A stretch of 64,000 nucleotides of DNA from Leptasterias polaris. Lineage: Eukaryota; Echinodermata; Asteroidea; Forcipulatida; Asteriidae. The stretch covers positions 1,302,001-1,366,000 of the forward strand of contig JAZGTN010000087.1 in assembly GCA_037783415.1 (NCBI GenBank), given 5' to 3'. The position numbers and the translations under genes were made by a program. Positions 27,565 to 38,539 of this stretch are shown here, one piece after another (position 1 is the first letter of the stretch; each line of letters starts with the position of its first letter). The notes below the pieces were generated by a model that had not been told where the DNA came from, made no database searches, and saw nothing but the letters and a program-made list of their open reading frames with translations.

Positions 27565-27891
27565 TTGCCCATGTCAAATCATGTTCAAGATCTCTGTCGC
27601 CTTTGTGGGAAAACTGCTGTTGAACGAGGTCGAAGACCACACAGTAAGGTATCTTACCAAAATGTCATTTTGCGAGCCCTGGAAATAGATGTCAGCTCTG
27701 ATGACAAGGCTGTGCATCCGCCAATGATTTGCCACACATGTGTCCGCAATCTTGACTACTGGTGGAAGAAACAGTACAGGAGAGGGGTGAAATGTGCAAT
27801 CAAGCTGCACAATTTCAGAGATGCTGGTTGCAGTTCATGCAGTATTGAATTGACGTCATTTGGTGACATTTGTAGCCGGCATGGGATTTAG
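27565..27891 (+). CDS. RAG1 N-terminal-domain-like zinc protein (element-derived)
   Basis: A 108-codon frame from ATG to TAG. It has CxxC at residues 11-14 (LCRLCGK), a conserved middle (ILRALEIDVSSDD), HPP and CxxC at 51-59 (VHPPMICHTC), and CSSC at 89-92. The order CxxCG / hydrophobic-ID-V / HPxxxCHxC / CxxC is the signature of the zinc-binding region near the amino terminus of RAG1 (importin-binding region), which also occurs in N-RAG-type transposons and multi-copy genes of molluscs, sea urchins and cnidarians. It lacks the RING/ZnF module and the RAG1 catalytic core; no Transib-type DDE sequence is seen nearby. It may be a first exon (GTGTGA follows the stop) or a truncated element. It sits in a transposon-rich tract, which favours an element origin. 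Confidence 0.65.
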   Translation: MPMSNHVQDLCRLCGKTAVERGRRPHSKVSYQNVILRALEIDVSSDDKAVHPPMICHTCVRNLDYWWKKQYRRGVKCAIKLHNFRDAGCSSCSIELTSFGDICSRHGI

Positions 27892-28381
27892 GTGTGAAGA
27901 CATCAAGAATTATTCATTATATTACCAGCAAGTATGTGGAAGGTTTGAAAGAGGGGGAAAAGAGTGTTGTATGTTCACAATCAAAGAAATATAAGATGAG
28001 ACCAATAAGAACTCAAAATCAAATCTAGGCAGTCTAGTTTCTAAGTTTGTACTTGTAGTTGTACAGTACTGTGTAGTGTGTAGCACTAACTCAGTTAGCA
28101 CTGTAGCACATTATGTATATTTCGCCTGTTGTAATGAAAGTGTATTTTTACAAGTGCATTTTGTTATTTACCCGCACATATCACATCAGGCCTTGTGAAT
28201 TTCCTACTATTAGCCTAAATCTCAGAATTCCACTCATAATAATCACTGTAATTAAGTGTAAAGTTCACTGTAGTGTATGTGTAAATCAAAATTATCACTC
28301 AGCTGTTATCAATAAAGTAAGGGAAAAGTGTAGGGGAAAAGAAGAAAAGGGGGGGGGGGGAGTCTATTCGTCAGAACGCAG

Positions 28382-28960
28382 TCAATCTAGAAAGGCTGTT
28401 TCACCGCCTGATGAAGAAGAAGGACCCTGGCCTTTACAAGAACCCCGGAATCATAATCAAAGAGCAGCTTGTGGATGGAATCGAAGCAGAAGGGCTCCGT
28501 CACTCCTGAAGGGACCTCCTCGACCGCACCCCAGAAATCACTTTCTGCGAGCTTAAAAATTGGGCAGTCAAAAGAGCTGAACGTGAAAACGCCCATCATC
28601 ACGTGACACCCCACGGAAATACATCTGCACTCCAAATCCGAGAAGACGACCCAGTTGTTTGATTAGAGGTCCATCAGATGAGACAGGTCATGGATAAGTT
28701 GGATGCCCTCACCAATCAGCCAACTTATCACTCTCAGCCGTACCCAAAAGAAGCTCTAGCCGAAAACAGACATTGGCAGAACTGACCCCAAGCTTCACAT
28801 CTTCTGAGGTGTTACAATTGTGACCAGATTGGGCACTTTACCCGCAACTGTCCAGCCCCCAATCAACGGACGAGATACAGACCGTACTCACAACCCACCA
28901 TGAGCGACCGTCGTGCGGGACACCCAACGATTTCGGAAAACTATCTCCCTCGGCCGTCCG
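28382..28960 (+). pseudogene. Retrotransposon gag with CCHC knuckle, broken
   Basis: The frame contains LERLFHRLMKKKDPGLYKNP, then FCELKNWAVKRAE, then a CCHC zinc knuckle CYNCDQIGHFTRNC at 28,810-28,851. This is a capsid plus nucleocapsid order. In-frame stops interrupt it near 28,508, 28,660 and 28,785. No protease or reverse transcriptase of the same element follows before the next repeat. Confidence 0.75.
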
Positions 28961-29058
28961 GAGCCAGACAGTCGGAGGGGGACCAGTCAGCTCAACATTT
29001 TCTCGGCAGTAGCCAACTGTTTTGAAGTTGAGGTGATGTTTGGAAACAACAAATTAAA

Positions 29059-29396
29059 ACGCCCAGCGTTTGAGAGAGCAAATGCTGTAAAGAGGTAGAT
29101 GCCACTTTCAGGATGACAGAGTCTTTTTATTCTGGATCAATGGTTACCACTATAACAGATCAATGTTAGCCCAAGTTTGGATGCAGTTGTTTAATTTCCA
29201 CTTCGTGGACTTTGTGTGGTTGTGCAAAGTATGTACGGGCCCCTTTACTTGCATTATGATAAATTGGTTACCTTATTGTTTCATTAAATTTCCAGGTGTG
29301 AGTGTGAGAAGTGCATTCCAACGCCCAGCGTTTGAGAGAGCAAATGCTGTAAAGAGGTAGATGCCACTTTCAGGATGAGAGTCTTTTATTCTGGAT
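29059..29396 (+). repeat. Partial direct repeat, 79/76 bp, 262 bp apart
   Basis: ACGCCCAGCGTTTGAGAGAG and the following 55-60 bases occur at 29,059-29,137 and 29,321-29,396, with a few indels. The interval between them is unrelated. Both copies are AG-rich and end TTCTGGAT; only the second runs into the P2X7-like fragment. Confidence 0.9.
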
Positions 29397-29520
29397 ATTG
29401 ATTGCATAACGGAGCATCCAGGATTCAGAACTGTTTGGATCGATGGGTGCTGGATACAGCATATCATCAATACAAGCAACAGTATGGTGGACAGGCTCAC
29501 GAGGGATCAGAAAACCAGTA
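29390..29520 (+). pseudogene. P2X7-cytoplasmic-domain-like fragment, middle part
   Basis: One frame reads DIDCITEHPGFRTV; after a shift of frame the next reads LDRWVLDTAYHQYKQQYGG. These are consecutive conserved segments of the same P2X7 C-terminal-like domain whose acidic leader appears at 23,564. A frameshift lies near 29,435. Either one element was split by insertions or two independent copies exist. Confidence 0.6.
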
Positions 29521-30424
29521 AGGTAAATCATGAACGACCACTAATATGCATCAGTGACTGACGTTTTTAAATTTATTAGAAAAAATAATATGAAAAAGAC
29601 AGGCAGTTCATAAACTCAGATGGACAAACATATTTATGTTTTGCAACGAAGTGTGATCCCCGTATAACTTTTGTTGACAAAGACACCAAGAGAGATTATT
29701 TTTCTTTGTTTGTTTATAACTTATGTAATCTCAACTTTGATTCAAGCCATGCTGTTTTTTGATATTGTGTACCTGACTGTTCCTCCTGTAGTAATTCAAG
29801 CAGGATTTGCAAGTTCCATTCATCCATTTCTTTGAGTTATCTTGGATTGAATCTTGCAATCTAGCAATTGTTTTCTATTTATTTAAGTTTTTTGTTTGTT
29901 ATGTATTTTATTCAGTTCAGTTTACATTTTTTTATGGCAAAATGTATAAAACTTGTGAATTGTGACTTGAAGAGTGTTTTGGCTGGGTGTTTTTGTATAT
30001 TTTTGTTATGGACAATTATGTTGAAGATACCACGAAGTTACACGTGCAAAACAAGCCTTTATTTTATATTTAAATGAGAAAAGGGGTTTGTTTTTTATAA
30101 GTGTAACCTGCTTAAAGTTTCAGGCATGAACACCTCCAATAAAACTCCAATTGGAGTATTTAGGAGGTTACACCAACCAAGAACACTTATTAAGATAGGC
30201 CAAAAGAATGTGACAGAGAGGGCGGTATTGTCTGACAATTTAAGAGCACGGGAAGAAGACCACGACTACTGAAATGACCAGCTACGTCACCCACGCAGAT
30301 CGCTCAGTACGGCCGCGCATGCGTACGTCACCTGGAAAGCTCAGTATGCCGGATCACCGAGTTCGTGACACCGGCAACCAAAACCCCCTGGAACAAACAA
30401 TATACCTAGGGCTTCCCTGATATT

Positions 30425-31213
30425 TTGGCAGGGCTCCATGAACAGCAGCTGAAGAATATATGCCGCCACAAGAGGGATGAGGTCACTACCTTTGACCATC
30501 TAGTGCGGCTCGTTTGCATGGGCCAGCAAGAGTTGTTGGCTAAGCGTCCCACAAAGGACCTTCCCCCTGGCCCTGGCCCTGCCCGTCCAACTACGAATCC
30601 TGACTTTAAGGATGCCCTTACCAGCATAACATCCTCCCTGGCTGAACTAAAAGTTGCCATGACGGCCACGCCAACACTCCCCCCACTACCGCCTCCCTTT
30701 CAGTTTTGCAATTACTTCCAACACTCCTCCCCCACCAGCCAGATTTGAGTGTTACAAATGTGGTCAAGTTGGCCATATTGCACGCGGTTGCTGTAACCGT
30801 CCTAGGCAACACAAATCCATGCCGTTAAAGAAGCACCTGCCTCTACAGGGGATGATGTGGCAGGCAGCTCCACAGACAACCCCAGCGGCCTCCACCAGAC
30901 CCCAAATGTCATAACTCGCCTAGTTGGTAATGCCAATGAGACAGAGGCATGTGTTTCAGGTGTCAAACGCCTTTGCCTTGTTGACACTGGTTCCCAGGTA
31001 ACCACTATATCCCAATCATTCCATACTAAACATCTTTCCTCCAATTCTATTAAGCCCATCAGTAACCTCCTTCAAGTTCATGGTGCTGGTGGTGCTTTGG
31101 TCCCTTTCGGATACATTGAAGTTCAAATTTCTTTCCCTTTCCGACTTTGTTATGAGCCTGCATCCTACTGGGTACTTGCACTTGTTGATACCTATTTCGT
31201 GAAGATTGATTAA
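30425..31213 (+). pseudogene. Retrotransposon gag C-terminus and aspartic protease
   Basis: The first frame (30,425-30,748) is gag-like, with proline-rich linkers. After a frame change a CCHC knuckle CYKCGQVGHIARGC appears at about 30,753-30,794. A third frame (30,857-31,213) carries a retropepsin-type active site LVDTGSQVTT and downstream HGAGGALVPFGYIEVQI. The order gag-knuckle-protease fits a Gypsy-like element. At least one frameshift separates knuckle and protease; reverse transcriptase and integrase are absent. Confidence 0.75.
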
Positions 31214-31335
31214 GAAATAAGAAAACAGCAATACATTTAGCAAACCCCATTATTAGGCTAATTCAGATCAATTGTTGTATTGTTTTCTATGTAGGTCAGT
31301 GACCCAAAATTAGGCTAATTCAAAAAAATTATCAT

Positions 31336-32012
31336 AAGTTTCATATTTTTTGTTATAAAGAGATGATCTTGGTATCGTGAACAAAAAGTTTTTCCGACTT
31401 TCGGAAGAATGGCGGGCAAAGGCACTACCTATGCTGGTTGACAGTTGGGATGCATTAAGCAGTGAAACCAAAGAAAATATGGCTGCAATCAATGACTTAT
31501 ACTGTGGCAAGCATGTCGTCTTGAACCTACAGAAATATGCAGGATCTGCACTCTATGATTGGGAGTCAGTAGAGTCAAGTGGGAGTATGCTTGGGAGAGA
31601 GAAGCATCTGCTGTGGAACAGAGGTAAGGAGTCGGCCACACTTCTAGCAGTTAGAACTGTGTATGAAGCCGGTGCTCCCATTGAATTTCGCGACTCCTTG
31701 AATCGTGTTGGTGAAAAGAGTAGGCTTAAGGCATACCGAGGAAACCTCTTTAATATACCATTCGAAAACGCCTCTGCTGTATATTACCATTATCATCAAG
31801 GACATATACAGAATACATACGAATCACTACCCCAAGCCAAACAAAAGAATCAACTTGTCCGCTCTGTAATGCATGATTTGGATGATAAAATTATCATCAC
31901 AGGAATATGCGCTATGGGAATGATAAATTCCCACATTACGCAACCACTGATGACAATGTTAGATAAGAGGGAAGTTTCTTATTTTTTGTCATAAAGAGAT
32001 GATCTTGGTATC
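31336..32012 (+). repeat. 41-bp direct repeats flanking the unknown element ORF
   Basis: AAGTTTC(A/T)TATTTTTTGT followed by ATAAAGAGATGATCTTGGTA occurs at 31,336-31,376 and at 31,972-32,012 with two mismatches. The pair tightly brackets the ORF at 31,377-31,971. Confidence 0.92.
31377..31971 (+). pseudogene. Multi-copy element protein of unknown function, partial
   Basis: A frame of about 198 codons with INDLYCGKHVVLNLQKYAG, ALYDWE, then ESATLLAVRTVYEAG and YRGNLFNIPFENASAVYYHY. I recall this motif series (D-YCG-H--V, W-E, NRFN-LF-NA) from uncharacterised multi-copy proteins of marine invertebrates and fish that may be element-encoded and sometimes carry RAG1-NTD-like zinc ends; this is recollection, not a search. 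The frame breaks exactly where a 41-bp direct repeat begins, so its end is probably artificial. It could be the body of the element whose zinc end is at 27.6 kb, with gag elements inserted between. Confidence 0.4.
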
Positions 32013-32237
32013 AATAAAAAGGTCTTTTTTAAGAGCTTTTCATGAATCTCAATTTCATTAAAATTCATTGACTTTTAATTTGTTTGCCACATACCTATCC
32101 AATGTTCGTTTCTCAGTCGTCTGGACCAGCAAGTTTTGCCCTAAAGTTTCCCTTTTTCTTCAAAGATCAACAGGTGAGTTTATTTTGATGTCATACCTAG
32201 ATACTATAGAAACAACAGGTATGCTTATTTGTAAGGT

Positions 32238-33299
32238 ATGCTTCATATTGTAGATAATGAAGACAGGCCAGAGGAGGGTAAAGACCGTCTTTGGAAGATT
32301 CGGCCGTTTCTTGACAGACTTCAAGATACCTTCATGGATATGGTGGACACTGAGGAACAAGTGTCAGTCGATGAGATGATGATACCATTCAAGGGTCGAT
32401 CCTCACTCAAGCAGTATATCAGGGGTAAGCCTCACCCATGGGGCTACATGTACAAAGTTTGGGTCTTGGCTGGGGTTGGGTCTTGGCTGGGGTGTCTGGA
32501 TATGTGTACAAGTATGAATTTTATCAGGGAGCAGGAGGAGACAGACCACCAGTTGCCCTTGGTGTTGTCCCCGATGATGTTACCCGGCTATCTGCTAGTC
32601 TACATGGCAAGAACCATATTGAATAATGAGCAGGCTACAATTCGAAAGAACAGGCTGATGGGGTGTGGCAGCAAGCTAGAAGATGAAAAAAAAAAAAAAA
32701 CGAAAGGCAGGGGAACCATGTCGTTTGCTACATCAAATGATGACATCACGATAATCAAATGGCAAGACAGCAAGCCCATATACTTAGCGTCCTCCTTCAC
32801 TGGAGCTGAGCCAGTAGAAACTGTGAAGAGATGGTCCAAGGCAGACAAAGCTAAAGTGGACGTTCAATGTCCCAACACTGTCAAGGTGTATAACCAACAC
32901 ATGGGAGGAGTGGACAAGATGGACCACCTCATTGCCCTGTACCGTCACACTTGCTGACATAAGAGGTGGTACTTGCGGATCTTCTTCCACTTTCTAAATG
33001 TTGCCATTGTCAAAGCATCAATTGCAAATGCTTTGATCACCATGGGTACAGTGGAAAAGCGGATAAGAGGCCGGCCATCCACCTTGACGCCTCATCTACT
33101 GAAGAAAAGAACACCTGCAGCAGCAGTGGCAAGAGAAGTGCGCATTTATGATACTGGCAGCCATTGGCCAGTAAAAACTGACAAAGAAAACTACTGCCAT
33201 GACTCGGCCTACAAAAAGAAGACCCACTTCCAATGTGGAAAATGCAGAGTTAGCGTCTGTCCAACTTGCATGAAGCACTTCCACGACAAGAGAGCTTAG
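32238..33299 (+). pseudogene. piggyBac (DDE_Tnp_1_7) transposase, broken
   Basis: The sequence contains HIVDNEDRPEEGKDRLWKIR, then VSVDEMMIPFKGRSSLKQYI, whose Asp is the first catalytic residue. Later come IRKNRLMGC, KGRGTMSF, YNQHMGGVDKMDHLI (the third acidic motif) and HKRWYLRIFFHFLN. A cysteine-rich tail (CGKCRVSVCPTC) ends at 33,299. Breaks: a 17-bp tandem duplication at about 32,461-32,494 (GGGTCTTGGCTGGGGTT twice) shifts the frame; the block between GKNHI and IRKNR, which in this family carries the second catalytic Asp, is deleted; a TGA stands at 32,955-32,957; and an A-run at about 32,686-32,700 is unstable. The amino terminus is not recognisable. Confidence 0.9.
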
Positions 33300-33456
33300 G
33301 CCATCAGAACCAACCATCCCCATGAACAGTTGCAACTTAGTAAAAAACTTCTAAACTCAAACTTAGTGTAAAGGGATAGTGGGTAGGGTCAAATAGTTTG
33401 TTTTTTTAACAATGAGACCCACACTGCTTCTAAATGAGCATTTTTTTTAAAATAAA

Positions 33457-33640
33457 TCGTGTGCATATGACGTCACTGGAGTAGGGCCCCCTTGTATAGA
33501 GTTGAAACAAAGATTGCTGATTGGCTCATTCCATGTGCCGTGCATATAAACTTGTAGCTGATGTACATTTTCCATTGTTTTTCACGGTCTTAGCTCTAAG
33601 ATGGCAGCGGGATGACGTCAATGCTATAAGGTCTATGGTG
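33457..33640 (+). repeat. Dispersed repeat, copy 2 (see 21,567)
   Basis: Contains GCATATGACGTCACTGGAGTAG-like sequence, TTGCTGATTGGCTCAT, TTTCCATTGTTTTTC, AAGATGGCAGCGG and TGACGTCAATGC in the same order as copy 1. The AAGATGG-plus-TGACGTCA content resembles a promoter, but both copies diverge outside these blocks. Confidence 0.7.
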
Positions 33641-33987
33641 GACAGTGCTATTGGACCTTGAGGAAAAATTAAGGGTTACTCATGTATATAAGGGAAGAAG
33701 GAAGACAAAACAATTATTATTTTTTCTAAATCAATAAAGGGGGGGTTCGGGGGGTTCGGTAGTTGAACCAGACACTTGTCATTGAGACTTTTGATTTTCA
33801 AACAATGTAAATTACACCTTTTCCACTACTGTTAACTTAAATAAACAAAACATCATGTTACTGATGTTTTGAATGTAATAATGCGAACAGATAAATAACT
33901 AATTAACAGAATTAATTTTTAATTTTATTTTATTTTAATTGACTTGCCATAACATGTTAGATGTAAAATTGAGCAAATTAAATTTTT

Positions 33988-34149
33988 CGTGGTGTACACT
34001 GGGTTGTGTATGTCAAACAACGTGGACGATGTGAAGTTTGCTCATCTAAGAAGATTGAGTCAAGGCCCCACAGCAAGTGTGATACTTGTGGTATATCTCT
34101 GTGTAGCAATGAGAAGAAGAACTGTTTCCTAGAGTTTCATCGGGTATAG
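33988..34149 (+). pseudogene. Second piggyBac C-terminal cysteine-rich fragment
   Basis: From CGT at 33,988 the frame encodes GRCEVCSSKKIESRPHSKC, then DTCGISLC and NCFLEFHRV before a TAG. CxxC-CxxC-C-H spacing ending in CF..FH is the usual end of piggyBac transposases. Upstream stops cut off the rest. It differs from the tail at 33,240 and so belongs to another copy or an alternative C-terminus. Confidence 0.75.
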
Positions 34150-36335
34150 ATAACAAAATGTAATATCCATGCATAAAACATGTGTGACCCTTAAATATGT
34201 AATTGTTTTATGTACAATGTATTGGAAATAATAGATAGATCCCACTTAAAGATCACACAACGTAAAGTCGTCGATCTTTACGGGTTATGATAACTAATTT
34301 TTGAACAAAGAAACATATTTTCCATGAGTTATTGACAGAAAATTTATATTGCTCATGCGATCTTCATATGATGATTTATTTAACTGTAAACTGTCTCACA
34401 GTTAGTTTGTTATGCCTCTATATTTTGCTTACACACTTATTCGAATGACAGCTCCCAAAATTCCATTTTATGTGTATTCCTGCGAACTAACTTTGTCTAA
34501 TTTATTATCAATAATGTTAAATTGTAAATGAAACAGACTCAAAAGGATAATAATTAAGTAAAATACAGAACTTTCAATATGAAACATTTGTTGTGTACAT
34601 GTATTGTGTATTGTGTATGTGCATTGTATACCGTCATTTAGGTACCTGTATGCACTGTTGGGACTTAAAAGTCCCATAGCCTATTTTAATTGTTATCTTT
34701 TGAAAATGAGTACATATCTGTATATTTATCGACCTGCACCAATACTTAATATTACATTGGTAGCAGCCAGAAGACATTGAAGTGAGCTTCTACTACAGTC
34801 TTTGACCTTTTTTCTCTGAACTTCCGTTTTCTTCCAGTAAGTAGTGTAACAAAAATGAGTCTTGGTGATTTTTGTCCTTTTGGCTGTCTGTCATATTTAC
34901 ACTCTGTTTTGGTTAGTTGTATTTTGTTGTGGTGGGTTTGTTTTGCTAGAATTGGCTGCCCATAGCTGACCAACCAGTTGACCTTAGTCAGACCTTTTTT
35001 TTGTATTGCAACATACAACATTGGTTAATGTGCAAGAATGTAGCATGCCACGCCCCAGAGGAGTCATGCTTTGTTAAGTCCTTTTTGTTATGGTAAGCTA
35101 CTTTCATTCACTAGCTGAACCTTTAGTGTTCTTTCTTTATACATGTACATTGTGTTTACCTGGGTCTAAGAAAGTTTAAACAGCCTCTTTTTACTTCCCA
35201 TGTTTGTGATTTAACTTAGTGCTTTTGAATCCACTAGAGTTTCGGTATAAAATCATTGTGCTCAGTTTTACATTGAGGACTTGTGACTGGGGCACCGGAG
35301 TGTGAGCATCATGTCTGAATTCAAAGTCAGTGTTTTTATGGCTGGGTTTTCATGTGGTGACATATGCTTGCCTCTACTTGGTGAATGATGTGTAGTGTAG
35401 CCACGCCTTGGATCTGTATGTAAGTTTACATTTGTATTTATTTATGCCCCGGGTCCGTTTCAGCCATTCCGTTCCATTTCATTTGTAGGCCTAGTGCTTT
35501 CATGCCTATACTTATATTTTTCTAGTGTTTTAGGGCCCTTGGTTTTGACAGTGTTTTTCTGTGTGCATGCGGCAGGGTAACATTTTTGGGGGTTTGATTT
35601 TGGGGAAAGTTGTTGTTGTGTGTCACAGGCTTTTTAGCCCTCCAAATTCAACAGCCAATTCGACCTAGTTAACCCAAATTTAATGCTTAAAACATTGCTG
35701 CATGTACGGGAGACAAATTGGGCGGAATTTGGGGCTCCTTTCCTGTTTATTCTGGAGAATTAAGTGTAAGGTTGGATGGTTTGGTCAACATAGCGGCATT
35801 CATTGATAGTCCATACTGTCCCCCCCGTTTTTATGTGAATTGAGATTTGGAAGTTATTTTTGTTAGTTGAATAAAAAGTCGCTAAGAAATTACAGTGACG
35901 ACAACTGGAAACTTTTGAATTGTTTGAGAGTCCAAAAATTATTGGCTTGTTCATTTTTCTTTTGGTAACTTATCTGGCCATTTCTTTAATAACTCCTAGG
36001 GGGGTTCCGTTACAGTATTTCTATACATTGCCTTTCTTCCAGTTTCTTCAATCTTCTTTCTTGTTCTACGCAGACTGATTGTACTACGAATAGCCAACGA
36101 ATATAAAGTTAAATACGCATATCCAACACACCCAATTCACTATTGTCTTGCCCGCCAAACTCAGCGGGACAGTTTGTTCGACGCTGTGAAGGGGATTATG
36201 ACAAGATCAAATCTGCTATATAAAGTCATTCTTCGTCCAACTTCACTCATAAACTAAATTCCAATCGTGCATAAATGCCTGCCCTGGTCTTCCAATGATT
36301 AAGGGATCACCATTTGTACCAGAGTTCTCCTTCGA
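34150..36335. other. No supported gene
   Basis: AT-rich sequence with no coding frame that I can assign. The longest frame (minus, 34,752-35,021) shows no known motif. Confidence 0.6.
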
Positions 36336-36339
36336 AGCA

Positions 36340-36435
36340 CAAGATTTTAGATCACTGGAAGGTAACCCCCTATCGTGTCATATCCAAACCACAAGAAAAT
36401 GTATACGAGATTCAGCTGAAGAGTCATTAGAACTG
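36340..36435 (+). pseudogene. Possible Gypsy integrase C-terminal fragment
   Basis: The frame reads DHWKVTPYRVISKPQENVYE and IQLKSH before a TAG. The W-x-PYRV and V-YEIQ spacing is like the SH3/chromo-type end of Gypsy integrases. It is too short for certainty. Confidence 0.4.
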
Positions 36436-36619
36436 AGATTCTAGAAACCAAGGAAATCGTCCCTGACCATAGTGATGATGATCAGGAGTAAGCGACCAAG
36501 ACACAGGGTATGAATGCTGAACTTTATAAAGGTAAACTCAGAACCTGTATTACTATAATGTATAATAAATGTTATTGACAAGTTTTACACTTCATTGTGT
36601 AGAGCCCTAGATAATCCAA

Positions 36620-37299
36620 CATGGAGCAACTGGCCGAAATTCAGCAGTTGAGCCGTAAGATAAAGAAAAAGGTGTACTTACTCAACAAGCCCCAGCTAAA
36701 GGAAGTGTGCATCTCCCTCAAGATCAGTGAAAAAGGAAGATGCTGTAGTGATGAGCGAGTGGGAGTTGACGAAAAGTAAAGTATCAACTGATTTGTAGAC
36801 GCTGCAGCGTGAAACTGGAGAAGCTGGACGACCAGGGCCTAACTGTCTGAAGCAGAGATAGTGACCCCACCTATTTCCAGTGCTACGACCACGTTGGAAG
36901 AAGCACTCTCCAAGCTCAAGAAAAGTTTTAAGGAGCAACGGGATGCCCTGGTAAAACAACTTTCACCCACTGTCATCTCTGGGGAAAGAGCCAACACCCC
37001 TACCCTCAGGCTACGTGGCAGGCTACATCAAGAAGGAACTTATGATTTATGGGCAGATCGGGGATCCTGGCCAGAAAGATAAAATCTCATACAGCAGCCT
37101 TGCTCATCAGATCGAAGTAGGGCTTTCAAAGGGTTACAAGGAAGCAGACATCTGCGAGGCTATACTACGTGCCATTAACCCTAGTATGTGCTTGAAGAGT
37201 TACTTGGAGAGTAAGGCCTCCCTCACCCTACCTGTGTTGCGGGGAATACTCGAGTGTTACGATGTAGGTCTGCCAGTATTTGAATGGAACAAAGTGTAA
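36620..37299 (+). pseudogene. Retrotransposon gag-like protein, broken
   Basis: An ATG frame begins MEQLAEIQQLSRKIKKKVYL with KEVCISLKI, then is interrupted. A second frame reads LEEALSKLKKSFKEQRDAL. A third frame (37,015-37,299) has GQIGDPGQKDKISYSSLAHQ, then GLSKGYKEADICEAILRAIN and SYLESKASLTLPVLRGIL. The last part is the conserved capsid core of a gag family that occurs in fish and echinoderm retrotransposons. At least two frameshifts are present. Confidence 0.65.
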
Positions 37300-38539
37300 T
37301 TTTCAACCAATCACAATTACAGTCAGTATTGGATACATAAATTCACTTAATATTCGCAGCAAGTTTTACAGATGCCTTTTACTCTTTCAGGACTCTTATA
37401 GCACTTCTTCATATGCCCTTTCCCTAAAAATCACAAACTTATATAATACAGATGCAACTGACAGCACGTTGGCATGCAAGGCTAGCTGATAAAGCTGAGC
37501 TGGGACTGAAATGGGAGACTGCTGGAGTTAGACAGGGTACATTTGGCATGAATCGACATCGCTTTATAAGACAGGCGCAGGCACATGGCATGTTACTGCC
37601 ACTGGCAGCAGAGGATAGCTGGCACTGTTCAAGTGTAAAGGTACATGCTCATAACAGGGGGCCATTGGGTTTATGGAAGGAAAATAGCCATAGAGTGTTA
37701 AAGCCTCATGTGTTTTCAAAGGAACCTTTCTTATGAGTTTTCAAAAACACAGGAGGCTTACAGTCTGTTGCAATGAATAGGCAATGTGGAGGATGCAGAA
37801 TCTCCATCAAAACCACAGTCAGCTTTAGATCTCACATGATAGTACAAGTCTATACAGATCCAGAACTTATAGTATACCATGCCCAATATGTGGCAGAGGG
37901 TATACCCCCAAATGTTTCCATACTTTTAAACACACTCTTTTCCTCTAGTACAGAAGAACACCCCCCCCCCCCCCCAAAAAAATAAAAAATAAAAATCCTC
38001 TACAGAATTCCTGAGATTCCTAGAACACAATAAAGACAAAATGGGAGGAGGTACACCATGCCACATATCAAGCACCAAATGACTTGTAGAGCTACACAGG
38101 GGATACATTACATTAACACTTGGTCCCATTGATTTAATAATGTTATAAACCAGTGACTCAACTGAGGCACTTGTCCCCACTATGTAATTATTTAGGTCAA
38201 ATATCTGCTGAATTAGGAAACAGAAAAGATAATCTGGTACATGTCCCTGACCAAACAAGCCTGTGACTTTGCTTGTCATTCAACTGCACCAGAAGATTTT
38301 AGGGTCATAAAGAGTAATCAATTTTCAGCTGCAATGATTTTGTTGGTAAATAAAAAAAGAAGGTGCATTCAGATACATTTAGAGTTAAATTTGTGAAAAT
38401 GCTACCAATCCAAAATTCAGAATTGAAATACTTTGATTTTCATCAGCATGACAGGTCTCTTCCTCCAAAGCAATATTTCTATACATTGTTATTATTATAG
38501 AGAGTGGTACAAATGATATATTGAAAAGTTCTCTTTGGT

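Noticed and set aside
28113..28556. 147-codon ORF
   Set aside because: It overlaps the gag frame in another phase and includes a poly-G tract; the gag reading explains the sequence.
30406..31250. Minus-strand ORFs opposite the gag-protease region
   Set aside because: The plus strand carries the CCHC knuckle and the DTGS protease motif; the minus frames have no motif.
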